64,000 nucleotides of DNA from positions 151,485 through 215,484 of the forward strand of contig CAWFOP010000023.1 of the NCBI GenBank assembly GCA_963817465.1, written 5' to 3'. This stretch comes from CAMPKL01 sp963817465. Lineage in GTDB: Bacteria > Acidobacteriota > Terriglobia > Bryobacterales > UBA6623. Shown here in pieces: positions 25,182 to 34,984 of the stretch. The notes below the pieces were generated by a model. That model did no database searches, had not been told where the DNA came from, and saw only the letters and a list, made by a program, of their open reading frames with translations. Positions within the stretch are counted from its first letter, which is position 1. Each line of letters starts with the position of its first letter. The position numbers were made by a program, and so were the translations under genes.

Positions 25182-27434
25182 TCAGAACTCCACCGTCGCG
25201 CCAAGCGTGATTTGGCGCATCTGCGAGGGGCCGTACACGTAGCCCACGTCGCGCAACGGCCCCTGGTCGATATCCCTTTGGAAGTCGTCGGTCACATTTC
25301 GCGCGCTTAGGAACCAGCGCATCGTGGTTCCTTCGCTTGGCCGGAACAGCTTGCTCACGACGAAGCTCGGGACGAAAAATGGGCGCGTCCGTTCCAGGCG
25401 GTCTTCCGCAATAAACCCTGCATAGTGCGGCGCCGGCATCGGTCCGGTGTAGTCGCCCGTGAAGACGACTTCCCAAGCGCCGGGCAGATCCCAATCCGCG
25501 CCGATGAAGCCGTAGCGGTTCGGCGTGCGGAAGAAGCTGAGGCTGTTGAACTGCGGTTCCGGCTCGTCGAAGCGGGCCGCCTGGAATGCCATCCCGCCGC
25601 GGATGCCGAAGCGCGATGTGACGTTGAAGTTTGCGTTGAGGTCTATGCCCCGCACTTGGGATCCGGAGCCGTTCACGCGGATCAGCTTGCGAAAGCCGGC
25701 GGCTTCGACCTCTTGAAGCTGATGATTGTTTGAGAGCCGCGTGGAAAAGAAGTTTGCGCCGACCTGGTAGCGCCGTCCGCCGACCGAGCCGAGGTAGTCC
25801 AAGCCGGTTTGGAGGCTGAGCGAGCGCTCTTCCTTCAGACCAGGGCCGCGCTCAATGACAAAGCCTTCACCCCCCGCCAGCGCGACATGCAGATCTTCGT
25901 CGAAGATCACCGGCGCGCGGAAGCCCGTTGAGACGCCGGCGCGCCAAGTTAGATTCGGCGTGAGAGCGAGTCTCAGGCTGCCGCGCGGCGAGAAGATCCA
26001 GTGGTCGATGACGTTTGACTTGTCGGCCCGAAACCCCGCGACCACGATCAGCCCCGGCGAAAGCCGCATCTCGTCTTGGGCATAGAGCCCGCTATTGGTG
26101 AACAGATCGTTGATCGAGCGGTTGTAGGCGGGGATGGAATCGTCGACGTATTCTCGCCAAAACTGATAGCCGCCGAGAAAGGTATGCTTGCCTTGCGTGT
26201 GACCGACTTGTGCGTCGCTGACCCACAGGGGATTGCGGGTCGATCCGTAGGCGTTCGGGTCGAAGTTCGCGCCGTAGTAGCTGTAGCGGCCGAGATAGCT
26301 GAACGAGCTCGCCAAGTTGTAGAACGTGGTGGGCGAAACGCTGTGCTGCCAGCGCGCCGCGACCAGCGAGCGCCCGGTCAGCAACTGCTCGGTCACCAGC
26401 GTGTTCTCGGGGCGCCGGTCGAGCTGGCTCCCTCCCCGGCGGAACTCGTCGGTGCTCGAGCCCGTCAGCCGAAGCTGTGCGGCGCCGTCGAAGAAGCGCT
26501 TGTATAGGCTGCCGCCTCCCGCCTGCAGGTCGCGCCTGGGACGCTCGGTAAAGCCGTCGCGGTCGCGATCAATCTGAGTTCGTTGGATGCCGCGGTAGTA
26601 GAGGTCCGCGCGGAGGCCGCCGGGCAGATCGACAAGTTGGGCCGCCGCGCCGTACTGCGTTTCCGGGCGGCCCTTGTGCCAGCCCGTTTGGGAGTCGAGG
26701 CGCAAGTAGAAGTCGCGCGGCTCCTTACTGATCAGGTTGATCACGCCGGCGACGGCGTTGGGCCCGTACAGCGCGCTGTTACCGCCCTTCACGATCTCCA
26801 CCTGCTCGATGAAAGCCGTCGGGACCTGGTCGAGACCGTAGATCGACTGCACGCCGGAGTAGGAAGGCAGAGAATCCTCGAGGATTTGCGTGTAGCCGCC
26901 CTCCAGGCCGTTGATCCGCACGGCGTTCGTGCCGCAGTTGGCGCAGTTGTTCTCGACTCGTATGCCTGGGATCGTCGCGGTCAGCGCTTCGGTTAGAGTC
27001 GTCTTCACTTGCCGGTCGACCAGCGCCGAGGTGATCAGCTCCGTCCGGATCGGAGCGTCCTGTAGCAGAGACTCGGAGCCGCCGCCGGTCACAACGACCG
27101 ACTGATACACTCCTCCGGCGGAGGCCGCCAGGACCAGTTCGATGCGGTTCTCTTGATCTGGGGCGAGAAATACGGTCTCCTCGCCCCCGGCAAGCACGGA
27201 GCTCGGAGGTTTCACGATGAGGCGAACCTCGCCGTAGGGAAGACCGTCGAGCCGGAAGCGGCCGTCCGTATCGCTCGAGATCCGGGCGTGCGCCGCGGGG
27301 GCCTCGACCAACGCTCCCTCGACGGGTTCGCCGTCGGCGGTGAGCACCCGGCCGGATATGCTCGTTTGGTCGTCCGCGTAGGCCGGTAGAGCGCAGAATG
27401 CCAGGGCGAGCGCCATCGCGCAGGGCCGGCTCAC
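25182..27434 (-). CDS. TonB-dependent outer-membrane receptor with NCxNC plug motif
   Basis: A 750-residue receptor: signal peptide (1-20), an N-terminal carboxypeptidase-regulatory-like domain (about 24-105, ISGRVLTADGEPVEGALV), a plug (about 120-245) and a C-terminal beta barrel ending in TLGATVEF. The plug contains ENNCANCGTNAVRINGL (161-177, Cys164 and Cys167), a motif seen in a subgroup of receptors related to BtuB/haem/metal uptake. The GTG start overlaps the tlpA stop (GTGA at 27431-27434), so translation is coupled to the thioredoxin-like gene. Ligand is unknown; the cysteine motif and TlpA partner suggest a metal, haem or thiol-linked substrate. Confidence 0.88.
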   Translation of the reverse strand: MSRPCAMALALAFCALPAYADDQTSISGRVLTADGEPVEGALVEAPAAHARISSDTDGRFRLDGLPYGEVRLIVKPPSSVLAGGEETVFLAPDQENRIELVLAASAGGVYQSVVVTGGGSESLLQDAPIRTELITSALVDRQVKTTLTEALTATIPGIRVENNCANCGTNAVRINGLEGGYTQILEDSLPSYSGVQSIYGLDQVPTAFIEQVEIVKGGNSALYGPNAVAGVINLISKEPRDFYLRLDSQTGWHKGRPETQYGAAAQLVDLPGGLRADLYYRGIQRTQIDRDRDGFTERPRRDLQAGGGSLYKRFFDGAAQLRLTGSSTDEFRRGGSQLDRRPENTLVTEQLLTGRSLVAARWQHSVSPTTFYNLASSFSYLGRYSYYGANFDPNAYGSTRNPLWVSDAQVGHTQGKHTFLGGYQFWREYVDDSIPAYNRSINDLFTNSGLYAQDEMRLSPGLIVVAGFRADKSNVIDHWIFSPRGSLRLALTPNLTWRAGVSTGFRAPVIFDEDLHVALAGGEGFVIERGPGLKEERSLSLQTGLDYLGSVGGRRYQVGANFFSTRLSNNHQLQEVEAAGFRKLIRVNGSGSQVRGIDLNANFNVTSRFGIRGGMAFQAARFDEPEPQFNSLSFFRTPNRYGFIGADWDLPGAWEVVFTGDYTGPMPAPHYAGFIAEDRLERTRPFFVPSFVVSKLFRPSEGTTMRWFLSARNVTDDFQRDIDQGPLRDVGYVYGPSQMRQITLGATVEF

Positions 27435-27937
27435 GGCGCTTCCTCCGCCAACAACAAGTCGGAGACCCGCTGCAGCTTCTCCAAGCCGATGATTCCGTGA
27501 TGACGGGCGACGATTCGGAGCCGCCGGTCGAGGAAAATCGTTGTCGGCAGCGGTTCGACCGGAGCGTAGGCCGCCGCGACCTCGGGGCTCGCCAACACGA
27601 CCGGATACTCGATGTCGTACTGCGCCAGAAACGGCGTGACGGCTCGCCAGCCGCGCTCATCCAAGCTCACACCGACAACGCTTAACCCTTCCGCCGCGCG
27701 TTCTCGATGCAGCTTGTTGAACCAGGGCATCTCGACCTGACACGGTCGACACCAGGAGGCCCAGAAATTAAGCGCAACTACCGAACCAATGAAGTCGTTT
27801 AAATCGAGTCGATTGCCGGACGATTCTTGAAGCGAAAACTTGGGAGCCGAGGGGCGTTCGGTCGCCCTAGCGGTCAGCGGCGCAGCAACGGCATAGAGTA
27901 GCCTGCGGCGGGATAGTAGTTCTGACGAGAGAAGCAT
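27431..27937 (-). CDS. TlpA/ResA-family thioredoxin-like protein
   Basis: A 168-residue extracytoplasmic thioredoxin-fold protein. An N-terminal basic/hydrophobic leader (LLSRRRLLYAVAAPLTA) is followed by the active site WASWCRPC (Cys63, Cys66) and the cis-Pro region PLPTTIFLDRRL. TlpA/ResA proteins reduce disulfides for cytochrome c or metal-centre assembly in the periplasm. It overlaps the downstream TonB receptor start by 4 bp and is 83 bp from the DsbA-type gene on the same strand. The upstream gap is A+T-rich (27938-28020) and probably holds the operon promoter. Confidence 0.9.
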   Translation of the reverse strand: MLLSSELLSRRRLLYAVAAPLTARATERPSAPKFSLQESSGNRLDLNDFIGSVVALNFWASWCRPCQVEMPWFNKLHRERAAEGLSVVGVSLDERGWRAVTPFLAQYDIEYPVVLASPEVAAAYAPVEPLPTTIFLDRRLRIVARHHGIIGLEKLQRVSDLLLAEEAP

Positions 27938-28020
27938 TTCGCTTTTACGGAACTAATATTTAGGTATGACCGAAATCATTAGCGTAGGCTTCTCCATATG
28001 CCGATGTCAAACCGGCGGTC

Positions 28021-29019
28021 TTAGCGGGCCAGTTCGCGGTCGATGACCTTTTGGAATTCCTCGAACGGCTGGGCGCCGGAGAGCAGGATGCCGTTGATCA
28101 CGAAAGCCGGCGTCCCGGTGATCCCGAGAGACTGAGCCTCGTCGGAGTCGGCTTGGACCGCCGCTTGCTTCTCGCCGGAATCGAGACAAGCCTCAAACTT
28201 TGCCGTATCGAGGCCAAGCTCCGCTGCGGTCTTGGGATGAATTTCTTTGCTCAGGGCCGTGGCGGCGAACATCGCTGCTCGGTATTCCCAGAACTTGCCC
28301 TGATCTTGGGCGCAGCGGGCCGCCTCGGCGGCCTTTTGAGCTTCAGGGTGAATATTGTTCAGCGGCAGATCCTTGAACGACCAACGTACGTTGTCGCCGT
28401 ACTTGTCCCGAATCTGTTGCAAGGCGGGTTGAACCCGTCGGCAGAACGGGCACTGGAAGTCTGAAAACTCGATGATCGTCACCTTTGCGTCTTCAGGGCC
28501 GCGCACCGGAGCCTGGGACAGATCCACCTCGACCCGCGGCGCTGAGATCAATACCTTCACCTCGGCCTTCTCGCGCAGCCCCGCGATGAACGCGTCGCGC
28601 ACCTGCGACACGCGCGTTTGCAGGAGCAACCGTTGGATCTGAGTGCGAACGTCCTCTATCGGGCGGCCGATGCGCGCCTTCTGCTGGTCGTAGAAGGCTT
28701 GCACTTCCGCGTCGGTGGGCGCCGTGATCTTGTCGGTTACTTCCGTCTTGAGCAGCGCCTCCTTGGTGACGCCCCGGGTCTTCGCTTCCTTCTCGACGAG
28801 GATGTCGGCGATCTTCTGCTCGAGCCCCTGCATCTTGGCGTCAAAGATCTTTTGCTCGAGGGCGACCAACTGGCTTCGGATGTCAAGATCATCGACATGA
28901 ATCGGCTGGCCGTCTACGGTCGCGACCGCCTCGGAGCCTCCCGGAGTTTCGGTCGGGCCGGCGGCCGCACAGGCGACAAGGGCGAAGGCTGCGAAGCACG
29001 CAACTGAGCGAGTAAACAT
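28021..29019 (-). CDS. SurA-N-like / DsbA-like lipoprotein
   Basis: A 332-residue predicted lipoprotein. The leader MFTRSVACFAAFALVAC ends at a lipobox Cys17. Residues ~30-160 resemble the SurA N-terminal chaperone helices (VDGQPIHVDDLDIRSQLVAL, then long helices), without a parvulin domain. Residues ~175-332 are a DsbA-like thioredoxin fold: VTIIEFSDFQCPFCRRVQPAL (Cys190-Pro-Phe-Cys193), SFKDLPLNNIHPEAQKAAEAA and the cis-Pro loop GITGTPAFVINGILLSG. It could form or isomerise disulfides in outer-membrane or secreted proteins. The ATG at 29019 gives a complete lipoprotein signal; an in-frame start at 29103 would spoil it. Confidence 0.87.
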   Translation of the reverse strand: MFTRSVACFAAFALVACAAAGPTETPGGSEAVATVDGQPIHVDDLDIRSQLVALEQKIFDAKMQGLEQKIADILVEKEAKTRGVTKEALLKTEVTDKITAPTDAEVQAFYDQQKARIGRPIEDVRTQIQRLLLQTRVSQVRDAFIAGLREKAEVKVLISAPRVEVDLSQAPVRGPEDAKVTIIEFSDFQCPFCRRVQPALQQIRDKYGDNVRWSFKDLPLNNIHPEAQKAAEAARCAQDQGKFWEYRAAMFAATALSKEIHPKTAAELGLDTAKFEACLDSGEKQAAVQADSDEAQSLGITGTPAFVINGILLSGAQPFEEFQKVIDRELAR

Positions 29020-29387
29020 ATCTACGTATTGTATGGCCACAACGGCTCGCGGACCACGAAAAATGGAACGAACTATAACTCGTCTAGCTACAATGGCTTC
29101 CATCCGCTAGTTCGCCTGGTAGATCAGCCGGCTCTCCGGACCGTCGTCGTCGCAGACGCCTTGACGTCGTCTGCGGCTTTCCCCAGCGGGATCGCCGGTC
29201 GCCTGGCCGGCCTTGGCCGCGGCCGCGGCGGTTGGCCGATAACTCCGCCGGGTCGCCTCGAGCGCTCTCCGTTTGTTTTGTTCTGTTTGTAGGAGAGGAG
29301 CGTCTCCGGGTTCCCATCCGAAAGCGACTTTGCTCGATGCGGCGATCGGCGTTACAATTCAAGAGGTCCGTTATCGATAATCCTCTG
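29020..29387. other. Gene-free divergent region, 368 bp
   Basis: Between the minus-strand DsbA-like gene and the plus-strand DUF1501 gene I see no convincing ORF. It presumably holds both promoters. A CGGCGG/CCGCCG arm pair lies near 29227-29252, followed about 20 bp later by a T-rich run (TTTGTTTTGTTCTGTTTGT near 29273-29291), which is weakly terminator-like on the plus strand. No clear -10/-35 pair can be called. Confidence 0.4.
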
Positions 29388-30827
29388 ATGCCCGAACACT
29401 TCCGCCTCAATCGCAACCGCCGCGAGTTTATTCGCGACTCCTTCGCCGGCTTCGGTTCGCTGGCCATGCTGCAGATGGCCTACGCCGATGCGTTGCGCGC
29501 CGCGCCCAACGCCGATGACCCGCTGTCGCCGAAGATTCCCCATACCGAGGCGAGCGCGAAGGCGGTGATCTTCCTGTTTATGGCGGGAGGTCCGTCGCAT
29601 ATCGAGACGTTCGATCCCAAGCCGCTGCTCAACGAGCTCGACGGCCAGCCGCGCCCGGCGGAGTTCGGCGAGGCGAAGTATCAGTTCGTCCAGGGCAACG
29701 CCAAGCTGCTCGGCACCAAGCGGACCTTCAAGAAATACGGCCAGGCGGGCATCGAAGTGTCCGACCTGTTTCCGCATACGGCGAAGATGGTCGACGATCT
29801 GGCGGTGCTGCGCTCGTGCCACGGCGACATGGTGGTGCACTCGGCGGCGCAATATCAGCTCTTCTCAGGCCGCATTACGCCGGGGTTTCCGTCGATGGGC
29901 TCTTGGATGGTGTACGGGCTCGGCGCGGAAGCCGAATCGCTGCCCGCCTATGTCGTCATGCCCGACCCGGACGGCGCGCTCGAAGCCGGCCAGCCGATGT
30001 ACATGAACGGCTTTCTGCCCGCCGTGTACCAGCCGACGACGTTCCGTCCCGGCGAGCGGCCGGTGCTCAATCTCGACTTGCCCAAGGGCGTTGAGTTCAA
30101 CGACCGCAAAAAGACCGTCGACCTGATCCGGGCGCTCAACGAAGCGACTCTCAGGCCGGAAGACTACGAGTTCGACGCGCGTGTGCGCGCCTACGATCTT
30201 GCGTTCAAGATGCAGACCGAGGCGCCCGAGATTCTCGACATCTCGACCGAGCCGCAAGAGACGCTCGACCTCTACGGCGTGGGCAGTGAGCCGACCGACG
30301 ACTACGGCCGCCGCTGCTTGCTGGCGCGGCGTTTGGTCGAGAAAGGCACGCGGTTTGTCTGCGTCGTCTCCGGCGGCGGCCCCGGCGAGCTGCAATGGGA
30401 CGCGCACAAGGACATCGAAGAGAACCATCTGCGCATGGCCGCGCAGACCGATCAGCCGGTCGCGGCCTTGCTGACCGACCTGAAGCGCCGCGGCATGCTC
30501 GACGAGACGCTGGTGGTGTGGGGCGGGGAATTCGGGCGCTCGCCCGAAGCCCAGACCGACAAGGACGGCATAGCCGGCCGCGACCACCACAACCTCGGCT
30601 TCACGATGTGGATGGCCGGCGGCGGCGTGAAGGGCGGCCAGATCGTCGGCGGCACCGATGCCATCGGCTTGCGTGCGGTCGACAATCCTTATCATTTCCG
30701 CGACGTGCACACGACGATGCTGCACTTCATGGGCCTGAACCAGGACAAGCTGAGCTATCTGCACCTGGGCCGCAACGAGCGCCTGACGCAGATCCACGGC
30801 AACGTGATCAAAGAAATCGTGGCTTAG
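29388..30827 (+). CDS. DUF1501 protein, Tat-exported (orphan copy 2)
   Basis: A 479-residue DUF1501 protein. The leader NRREFIRDSFAGFGSLAML is Tat-like, then KAVIFLFMAGGPSHIETFDPKP begins the domain. Conserved patches are SDLFPHTAKMVDDLAVLRSCH, FPSMGSWMVYGLG, LVVWGGEFGRSPEAQ, GRDHHNLGFTMWMAGGGVKGG and the C-terminal DVHTTMLHFMGL with LSYLHLGRNERLT. The start at 29388 places the leader correctly; a longer in-frame start at 29232 adds non-signal sequence. Its stop is 3 bp from the end of the convergent propeller gene. No PSD1 partner is adjacent. It differs from copies 1 and 3 in the central region, so it may act on a different substrate. Confidence 0.91.
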   Translation: MPEHFRLNRNRREFIRDSFAGFGSLAMLQMAYADALRAAPNADDPLSPKIPHTEASAKAVIFLFMAGGPSHIETFDPKPLLNELDGQPRPAEFGEAKYQFVQGNAKLLGTKRTFKKYGQAGIEVSDLFPHTAKMVDDLAVLRSCHGDMVVHSAAQYQLFSGRITPGFPSMGSWMVYGLGAEAESLPAYVVMPDPDGALEAGQPMYMNGFLPAVYQPTTFRPGERPVLNLDLPKGVEFNDRKKTVDLIRALNEATLRPEDYEFDARVRAYDLAFKMQTEAPEILDISTEPQETLDLYGVGSEPTDDYGRRCLLARRLVEKGTRFVCVVSGGGPGELQWDAHKDIEENHLRMAAQTDQPVAALLTDLKRRGMLDETLVVWGGEFGRSPEAQTDKDGIAGRDHHNLGFTMWMAGGGVKGGQIVGGTDAIGLRAVDNPYHFRDVHTTMLHFMGLNQDKLSYLHLGRNERLTQIHGNVIKEIVA

Positions 30828-30829
30828 GT

Positions 30830-32083
30830 CTAACCGACGATTCCGCTGATATCGATGAGGTAGAGCTGTCTACCGCCGTTGTGCGCTGAGTCGACGCAGA
30901 CGGTGCGGCCGTCGCGGCTCGAACGGGGGTGGGTGTCGCAGCGCAATTCACCGGTGTATTCGGGCGGCGAGTGCAGGTCCGCCAAGGGGACTCGCTCGCC
31001 GGTCGGCACGTTGTAGAGATACACGTGCTGCAGGCGGTCGGTGTCGGGGTAGGTGTCGTTGAGGACCCACTCGTTGTCGAAGCCCGGCAGGTAAGTGTTG
31101 TGGCCGTTGACCGGCATCACCTCGGGTCCGACGACCTCGACGTTCTCGGTTTGGTCTTCATACAGGTAGAACTTCTCGCCGTGTGACGGGTGGTAAGCCC
31201 AGGCCATGATGTGGGTCGGGTCGCGCCAGATGAAGTGCGACGTCCGGCCGTAGGGGTCGAGCACGTAGGGGTCTTCGCCGTCGGCGCCGATCGTGAACAG
31301 CCGCGTGCCGAAGCTGCCCTTTGAACCGGGCGGCAGGCGCCAGCGGTGCAAGAAGATCATGCGCGAGGCGTCGGGCGAGACCAGCAGGTGGTTGAAGTAG
31401 TGCTTGAGGCCCTTGGTGTCGTTGTGCGGGTTTGGGACGGCGGCGGCGTCGGCGACCGAGAAGATCAGCCGCCGCTCGCCGGTCTCGAGATCGACGCGCC
31501 AGACGCCGACGTCTTCCGGCTCGAGCACGTCGGCGTTGGGGTCGGGGATGCCCGCGTAGCCGTAGCCGGGCCGCGTGTCGTTGAGACGCCGAAAGTCGGT
31601 GGTGACGGCCCACTTGCCGTCGGGGCTTAGGGCATAGATCGACGAAGGGATCGTGCGCTGCTCGCCGCTTTCGACGTCGAGGATATGGCTGACGTAGTCG
31701 CGGTCGCCGCGGTCGTTCCAGATGACGCGGCGGCCGCCGCCGGGGATCCACTGCAGCATGCAGCCCTGCTGCCAGCCCCAGGCTGAGCTCGAGCCCAGCT
31801 CGATCCACTTGTCGGAGTCGGCGGTGTCGACCATGCCGATGCGGATGACGTCGGCGGGCGTGGGCGAGCGGCCTTCGAAGTCGACTTCCATGCCGAGGAC
31901 GTAGCGGTTGGACGGGTCGAACTGGAGCTTGTCGTAGTAGCCGAACCAGTGGTGCTTGGGGCCCTGCGTAATTTGGCGGATCGGAGGCGGAGCGGCGGCG
32001 GCTTCGGGAGCGGGCCGTGACGAGCAGGCGGCGGTCGCTGCGGCTGCGGTCAGGAAGGTGCGGCGAGTCAACATCGGGAACAT
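30830..32083 (-). CDS. Secreted TolB-like beta-propeller protein, enzyme activity unknown
   Basis: A ~417-residue protein with a Tat/lipoprotein-like leader (TRRTFLTAAAATAACSS) and a body that reads as a six/seven-bladed beta propeller with TolB-like turns (ALSPDGKWAVTT, LLVSPDASRMIFLHRW, VCVDSAHNGGRQLYLIDIS). The first blade has the distinctive HHWFGYYDKLQFD. Several conserved acidic/His positions suggest an enzyme, possibly a polysaccharide lyase of the oligogalacturonate-lyase style, but this is not proven. ATGs at 32083 and 32074 are both possible; neither has a clear Shine-Dalgarno. It converges on the DUF1501 gene with 2 bp between. Confidence 0.8.
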   Translation of the reverse strand: MFPMLTRRTFLTAAAATAACSSRPAPEAAAAPPPIRQITQGPKHHWFGYYDKLQFDPSNRYVLGMEVDFEGRSPTPADVIRIGMVDTADSDKWIELGSSSAWGWQQGCMLQWIPGGGRRVIWNDRGDRDYVSHILDVESGEQRTIPSSIYALSPDGKWAVTTDFRRLNDTRPGYGYAGIPDPNADVLEPEDVGVWRVDLETGERRLIFSVADAAAVPNPHNDTKGLKHYFNHLLVSPDASRMIFLHRWRLPPGSKGSFGTRLFTIGADGEDPYVLDPYGRTSHFIWRDPTHIMAWAYHPSHGEKFYLYEDQTENVEVVGPEVMPVNGHNTYLPGFDNEWVLNDTYPDTDRLQHVYLYNVPTGERVPLADLHSPPEYTGELRCDTHPRSSRDGRTVCVDSAHNGGRQLYLIDISGIVG

Positions 32084-32112
32084 TCTACGAGGTTGGCGCG
32101 ACGCCGACCCAC

Positions 32113-32229
32113 ACCGCAACAGAGCCGCGCCCGTAAGGGCGCACCCTGGACGGAATCGCAAGAACATCTTCGGTTGCTCGACGCTTGGACCTTTCGGACG
32201 CAACCTCACGGTTGCGGCACTGTTGCGGT
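32113..32229. repeat. 117-bp nested palindromic element (REP/MITE-like)
   Basis: Outer 10-bp inverted repeats ACCGCAACAG (32113-32122) and CTGTTGCGGT (32220-32229) enclose two hairpins: GCGCCC-GTAA-GGGCGC (32127-32142) and CGCAACC-TCAC-GGTTGCG (32199-32216). The whole can fold into a cruciform/cloverleaf. It lies between the minus-strand permease and propeller genes, so it could end permease transcription or be a mobile palindromic repeat. No second copy is obvious in this window. Confidence 0.5.
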
Positions 32230-32248
32230 AGTTTTGAACGTCCGGGCG

Positions 32249-33184
32249 TCAGGAGGTGAAGCGGCGTTTGCGGGCTTCGTCCAAGGCGACGGCGAGGATG
32301 ATGATGCCGCCGATGATGGCTTGCTGCACGTAGGGGTTGATGCCGAGCAGGTCGCTGCCGTTGGCCAGCAGGCCCATGATGAAGGCGCCGATCAGCGTGC
32401 CGATGACGCTGCCTTCGCCGCCGGTGAGCGAGCCGCCGCCGATGACCACCGCGGCGATCACTTGCAGCTCGTAGCCTTGGCCGGCCGTGGGCTGGCCGGT
32501 CATCAGGCGCGAGGATTCGATCATTGCGGCTAGGCCGGTGAGCATGCCGGAGATGGCATAGACGGCGATCGTGTAGCGGCCCACCGGGATGCCCGCGTAG
32601 ACGGCGGCGGCCTGGTTGCTGCCGATGGCGTAGGTGTAGCGGCCGAGCTTCGTCGAGTCGAGCGTCAGATGCGTGAGCACGGCGCACACCAGCAGCACCA
32701 GCAAGACAAACGGCACGCCGAAGACCGTGCCGTCGCCCAGGAACGCCAGATCCTTCGGCAGGCCCACGACAGGCAGGCCGCCGGAGATGATCAGCGTCAC
32801 GCCGCGCGCGATGCCGAGCGTGCCGAGCGTGACGATGAAGGGAGGGATGCGCAGCCAGACCGTGAACAGGCCGTTGAGGGCGCCCCAGGCCAGGCCGCTC
32901 AAGATGCCGACGATTACGCCCACCCACAGCGGCTGCCCGCCCGACATCGCCATGGTCCCGACGACGCCCGCGAACGCCAGGATCGCGCCGACGGATAAAT
33001 CGATGCCGCCCGACACGATGACCAACGTCATGCCGAGGGCCATGATGTTGATCACCGCCGTTTGGCGCACGACGCTCGAGAGATTGACCGCGGTCAGAAA
33101 GTGCGGCGAGGCGATCGACAGGATCACGAACAACGCGATCAGGCTGAAGAACGGCAGCAGCTTTTGGAGCATGTCTCGGCGCAC
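32249..33184 (-). CDS. ABC sugar transporter permease, RbsC/XylH type
   Basis: A 311-residue inner-membrane permease with about 8-9 helices, of the ribose/xylose (CUT2) class. Visible are ETs such as VVRQTAVINIMALGMTLVIVSGGIDLSVG and GIPVGRYTIAVYAISGMLTGLAA, and the C-terminal GGSLTGGEGSVIGTLIGAFIMGLLANGSDLL, the conserved CUT2 permease segment that contacts the ATPase. GTG at 33184 has GGGGGA 6 nt upstream; an ATG at 33172 is the alternative. The ATPase gene ends 3 bp upstream, so the two are translationally linked. A periplasmic sugar-binding protein, normally the third partner, is not in this window. Confidence 0.93.
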   Translation of the reverse strand: MRRDMLQKLLPFFSLIALFVILSIASPHFLTAVNLSSVVRQTAVINIMALGMTLVIVSGGIDLSVGAILAFAGVVGTMAMSGGQPLWVGVIVGILSGLAWGALNGLFTVWLRIPPFIVTLGTLGIARGVTLIISGGLPVVGLPKDLAFLGDGTVFGVPFVLLVLLVCAVLTHLTLDSTKLGRYTYAIGSNQAAAVYAGIPVGRYTIAVYAISGMLTGLAAMIESSRLMTGQPTAGQGYELQVIAAVVIGGGSLTGGEGSVIGTLIGAFIMGLLANGSDLLGINPYVQQAIIGGIIILAVALDEARKRRFTS

Positions 33185-33187
33185 GCG

Positions 33188-34642
<1,455 letters not shown>

Positions 34643-34714
34643 GAGGGGTGAGCGTAGCACGGGCGGGCGGCGCGGCGACGCACGCCAAGGGCGCACGCGT
34701 TAGAATCGTCCGAC

Positions 34715-34984
34715 GTGGCTCGCGTGACGCTTCGCGTGCAGCCCGGCGCTTCGCGCAGCCGGGTGGTCGGCAAGTTGGGCGACGACTGGAAGATCGCCGT
34801 CGCGGCGCCGCCGGTCGACGGCAAGGCGAATCGCGCCTGCTTGGACTTTCTCGCGGAGCTCGCCGGACGCCCGAAGTCCGACGTGAGTCTGCTGCGCGGC
34901 GCAGCGTCGAGAACCAAGACCTTCGAGATCGCCGGCGTCAGCGACCAGGCGATCGAGAGTATGTTTTCAAAGGCCCTCACATGA
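34715..34984 (+). CDS. DUF167/YggU family protein
   Basis: An 89-residue protein with the UPF0235/YggU pattern: VTLRVQPGASRSRVVG at the start, WKIAVAAPPVDGKANRACLDFLAELAG in the centre, and SDVSLLRGAASRTKTFEIAG at the end. The fold is a small alpha/beta domain of unknown function, often encoded near conserved housekeeping genes. It begins with GTG. Its stop overlaps the M24 peptidase start as ATGA (34981-34984), so the two are translationally coupled. Confidence 0.9.
   Translation: MARVTLRVQPGASRSRVVGKLGDDWKIAVAAPPVDGKANRACLDFLAELAGRPKSDVSLLRGAASRTKTFEIAGVSDQAIESMFSKALT

Noticed and set aside
29029..29467. Short ORFs on both strands in the 29.0-29.4 kb gap
   Set aside because: No Shine-Dalgarno, biased Arg/Ser/Gly composition, and overlap with the promoter region and start of the DUF1501 gene.
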